Made by a program: the position numbers and the translations under genes. The notes under the pieces are model-generated. The model had not been told where the DNA came from. It did no database searches and saw only the letters and a list, made by a program, of their open reading frames with translations. Below, in pieces: positions 50,698 to 52,590 of a stretch of 52,590 bases of DNA. The stretch covers positions 1 through 52,590 of the forward strand of contig NZ_JAHRIB010000182.1 of the NCBI RefSeq assembly GCF_019090165.1, in the 5' to 3' direction. Source of the DNA: Streptomyces sp. BV286. GTDB taxonomy: Bacteria; Actinomycetota; Actinomycetes; Streptomycetales; Streptomycetaceae. How positions within the stretch are numbered: the first letter of the stretch is position 1; each line of letters starts with the position of its first letter.

Positions 50698-51474
50698 TCA
50701 CATGGCGCTGACGCCCGCCAGCCAGCCGCCGTCGATCACGAAGGGCTGGCCGGTGATGTAGGAGGAGTCCTCGCAGGACAGGAAGAGCGCGAGCCGGGCC
50801 ACCTCCTCGGCCGTACCGATGCGGCCCATCGGCACGAGCTTGCGGTACAGCCGCTCGACACCCTTCGAGGCCGCCTCGGCGTCCGCCGCCGGGTCGAGCA
50901 GGGCCGGGTTGCTCATGGCGGTGTCAATCGCCCCGGGACAGACGGCGTTGACGCGGATCCCCTGAGCGGCCAGCTCCAGCGCGGCCACACGCGTGAGGCC
51001 GACGATCGCATGCTTGCTCGCGCTGTACGCGCCGACGTACGCCATGCCGGTGAGGCCGGTGTACGAGGCGGTGTTGACGACGGTCCCGCCGCCGGCCGCG
51101 CCGATCTCGGGGGCCAGGGTCTTGATGCCGAGGAAGACGCCGACCTGATTGACCTGCACGACCCGCATGAACTCTTCGAGGGGCGTGTCGACAAGGGTGT
51201 TGAACCGCAGGATGCCGGCGTTGTTGACCAGCCCGTCGACCTTTCCGTACGCCCCCTTGGCGGCGGCGACCGCGGCCGTCCAGTCCTCCTCGCGGCTCAC
51301 GTCCAGGTGGACGTAGAGCGCCCCCAGCTCCTTGGCGAGGCGCTCCCCCTGGTCGTCGAGCACGTCCGCGACGACGACCTTGGCACCCTCGGCCGCGAAG
51401 AGCCGCGCCTCCTGCTCGCCCTGACCGCGCGCGGCACCGGTGACGAGGACTACGCGTCCGTCGAGCTTGCCCAT
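50698..51474 (-). CDS. Short-chain dehydrogenase/reductase
   Basis: 258 residues. Cofactor loop TGAARGQG (Gly13-Gly17-Gly19), Asp in HLDVSREED, NNAG at 84-87, Ser137, Tyr150 and Lys154 (YSASK) and PGAIDTAM. The GQG variant is typical of NAD+-dependent alcohol/hydroxysteroid-type SDRs. It is the most promoter-proximal gene of the cluster; two CTGACG dyads and a short tandem array precede it. ATG 51474 follows GGAGGG. Confidence 0.94.
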   Translation of the reverse strand: MGKLDGRVVLVTGAARGQGEQEARLFAAEGAKVVVADVLDDQGERLAKELGALYVHLDVSREEDWTAAVAAAKGAYGKVDGLVNNAGILRFNTLVDTPLEEFMRVVQVNQVGVFLGIKTLAPEIGAAGGGTVVNTASYTGLTGMAYVGAYSASKHAIVGLTRVAALELAAQGIRVNAVCPGAIDTAMSNPALLDPAADAEAASKGVERLYRKLVPMGRIGTAEEVARLALFLSCEDSSYITGQPFVIDGGWLAGVSAM

Positions 51475-51494
51475 GGGATTCCCTCCGGAGACAT

Positions 51495-51574
51495 GAAGAC
51501 GTGGAGACGTTGAGACGTGAAGACGTGAAGACGTGAAGACGTGAAGGTGCGGGAGATGGAGACGTGGAGACGAC
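51495..51574. repeat. 8-bp tandem repeats GAAGACGT in the SDR leader
   Basis: About five copies of G[AG]AGACGT between 51495 and 51542, then two more irregular ones to 51574. The array lies between the operators and the ribosome site of the SDR gene, so it is probably the 5' untranslated leader. Confidence 0.75.
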
Positions 51575-51584
51575 CGCGCCACTG

Positions 51585-51599
51585 CTGACGCGCCGTCAC
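51585..51599. promoter_or_regulatory. TetR-type operator CTGACG-CGC-CGTCAC
   Basis: One mismatch in the last base. It is 44 bp (about four helical turns) from the next copy, upstream of the SDR gene. Confidence 0.7.
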
Positions 51600-51628
51600 A
51601 CATGCGGCGAGCGTGCCCATCGTCGTAT

Positions 51629-51643
51629 CTGACGCATCGTCAG
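51629..51643. promoter_or_regulatory. TetR-type operator CTGACG-CAT-CGTCAG
   Basis: Perfect arms. It is the distal of two copies before the SDR gene and lies between this cluster and the secreted protein gene at 51790. Confidence 0.8.
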
Positions 51644-51789
51644 GCAAGGGGGCGGAGGCTTCGGGGTGTGTCGCAATGCACACGTCAAGTGACCGTCCGG
51701 TAGGGACATTTGACTCTGTCGGCGCTCCCGGCACGGCCCAATAATCCGTTCTCGGCAAGGCAAAGAAGCCCCCAAGGACGGAGCAAGTC

Positions 51790-52524
51790 GTGGCCAAGAG
51801 GGCCTTGAAGAACAAGAAGATCCGGCTCGTCGCCATCGGGTCCGCACTCGCCACCGGTGCGGCGGTCATCACCCTGCTGCCCTCGGCGAACGCGGCCGAG
51901 GAGAAGACGCCGGAGCAGATCATGACGATGTGCGAGAGGTCCGCGGTCGTCAGCGGCAAACAACGGTCGGTGAGGGACTTCGGGGGCGCTTTCGCCGACG
52001 GGTTCCAGGCCGACAACTGCGATTTCGCCGAGACGAAGTTCGAGACCTTCGACGGCCCCAAGGAGAAGGCGTCCATCGACTTCCCCAACTGCGAGCCGAA
52101 CGCCACCGAGCCGGCGAAGGTCTCGATCACCTGGAAGGCGACCGTGGGTCAGGGCGAGGGCACGTACACCGCGACGCAACAGGGCGCCGGCGGAGGCCTG
52201 TTCGGCTTCCTGAGCGGGTCGTGGCTCAAGCACAAGGGGACAACCGACCTGACCGTCCGGTCGGTGACCGCAGGCGACACGGAGACCAGGGAGGTCCCGG
52301 TCGGCAAGGTCCTGCACATGGAGTTCACGCCGAAGATGCAGCGCATGACCGGCGAGTGGCGGGTACGGATCGACGCCGACCCGGGGAGCTTCGCCGTCAA
52401 CCCGAGCCCCGAGAAGAACTTCGTGGCCCCCGAGGTCATCGAGGGACCCGTCGTCCTGGCCGGAGCCGCCGGTGCGCCCGGCATCGCGGACGGGGTCGCC
52501 AAGCCCGTCCTGACGGACTGCTGA
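51790..52524 (+). CDS. Secreted protein of unknown function
   Basis: 244 residues from GTG 51790 (GGAG about 7 bases upstream). The basic N-terminus (KRALKNKKIR) and hydrophobic core LVAIGSALATGAAVITLLPSANA form a Sec signal peptide, cleaved near ANA-AEEK. The mature protein is acidic and beta-rich with Cys48-type pairs (MCERSA, NCDFAE, NCEPNA and the terminal DC). The part FTPKMQRMTGEWRVRIDADPGSF could be an exported beta-sandwich. No named family was recognised. It has its own promoter region, 147 bp past the distal operator. Confidence 0.75.
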   Translation: MAKRALKNKKIRLVAIGSALATGAAVITLLPSANAAEEKTPEQIMTMCERSAVVSGKQRSVRDFGGAFADGFQADNCDFAETKFETFDGPKEKASIDFPNCEPNATEPAKVSITWKATVGQGEGTYTATQQGAGGGLFGFLSGSWLKHKGTTDLTVRSVTAGDTETREVPVGKVLHMEFTPKMQRMTGEWRVRIDADPGSFAVNPSPEKNFVAPEVIEGPVVLAGAAGAPGIADGVAKPVLTDC

Positions 52525-52590
52525 CGGACCGCTCTCGACTGCTGACGGACTGCTGACGGGTCGACGACGGACCGCCGGCGGAACTCCGAC

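Overview
The window is high-GC actinobacterial DNA and reads as a Streptomyces chromosome. The codon third positions are strongly G/C, GTG and TTG starts are common, and the gene set is typical of the genus: XRE/DUF397 pairs, a fused F420-precursor synthase (FbiC), AfsK-like Ser/Thr kinases, an S1 secreted protease, many secreted proteins and lipoproteins, and the dispersed intergenic element GGGGCGCGGGGAACTGCGCG. The species was not identified.

Layout. (1) 1-2.4 kb is a small mobile or accessory patch. An IS5-family element with a -1 frameshift transposase abuts a 3' fragment that looks like tRNA-Arg(CCT). A Uma2-family gene lies between this fragment and a second, degenerate copy. (2) 2.9-10.5 kb holds a NUDIX hydrolase, small proteins, a ferric-reductase-like flavocytochrome, a membrane protein/histidine kinase/NarL regulator operon, an aldo-keto reductase and a PH-like protein. 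(3) 10.5-24 kb looks like core chromosome: a divergent MFS/ArsR-like pair with an operator dyad, glutathione peroxidase, a MerR regulator with its own operator, a large membrane protein, a D-Ala-D-Ala carboxypeptidase with a very long acidic N-terminus, a GPP34 protein, an XRE/DUF397 pair, and an ADP-ribosylglycohydrolase-fold protein lacking its metal ligands. (4) 24.2-27.7 kb has a sodium/solute symporter, an SDR and an unknown alpha/beta-barrel-like protein around a TetR-type operator. (5) 27.8-35.3 kb has DUF2165, a DsbA-like lipoprotein, a catalytically dead L,D-transpeptidase-like protein, FbiC, an F420-type luciferase-like oxidoreductase and a TAT-exported PHP hydrolase. (6) 35.4-41.3 kb is a signalling island: two AfsK-like kinases flank an anti-sigma-like ATPase, an XRE regulator, a triplicated DUF397 protein and a Ddn-type deazaflavin oxidoreductase. 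(7) 41.6-46 kb encodes secreted proteins, a second ArsR-like regulator and an S1 protease whose leader contains a long inverted repeat. (8) 46-51.7 kb is a catabolic cluster: SDR, luciferase-like monooxygenase, N-acyl-D-amino-acid-deacylase-type amidohydrolase and aldehyde dehydrogenase. A secreted unknown follows.

The most interesting signal is a 15-bp dyad, CTGACGNNNCGTCAG. It occurs once in the divergent promoter at 26.7 kb, once before the luciferase-like gene at 50.6 kb and twice before the SDR at 51.5 kb. It ties the symporter/SDR locus to the amidohydrolase/aldehyde dehydrogenase cluster 20 kb away. The inference is one TetR-type regulon for uptake and oxidation of an unidentified, probably amide-bearing substrate. 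No regulator gene for it lies in the window.
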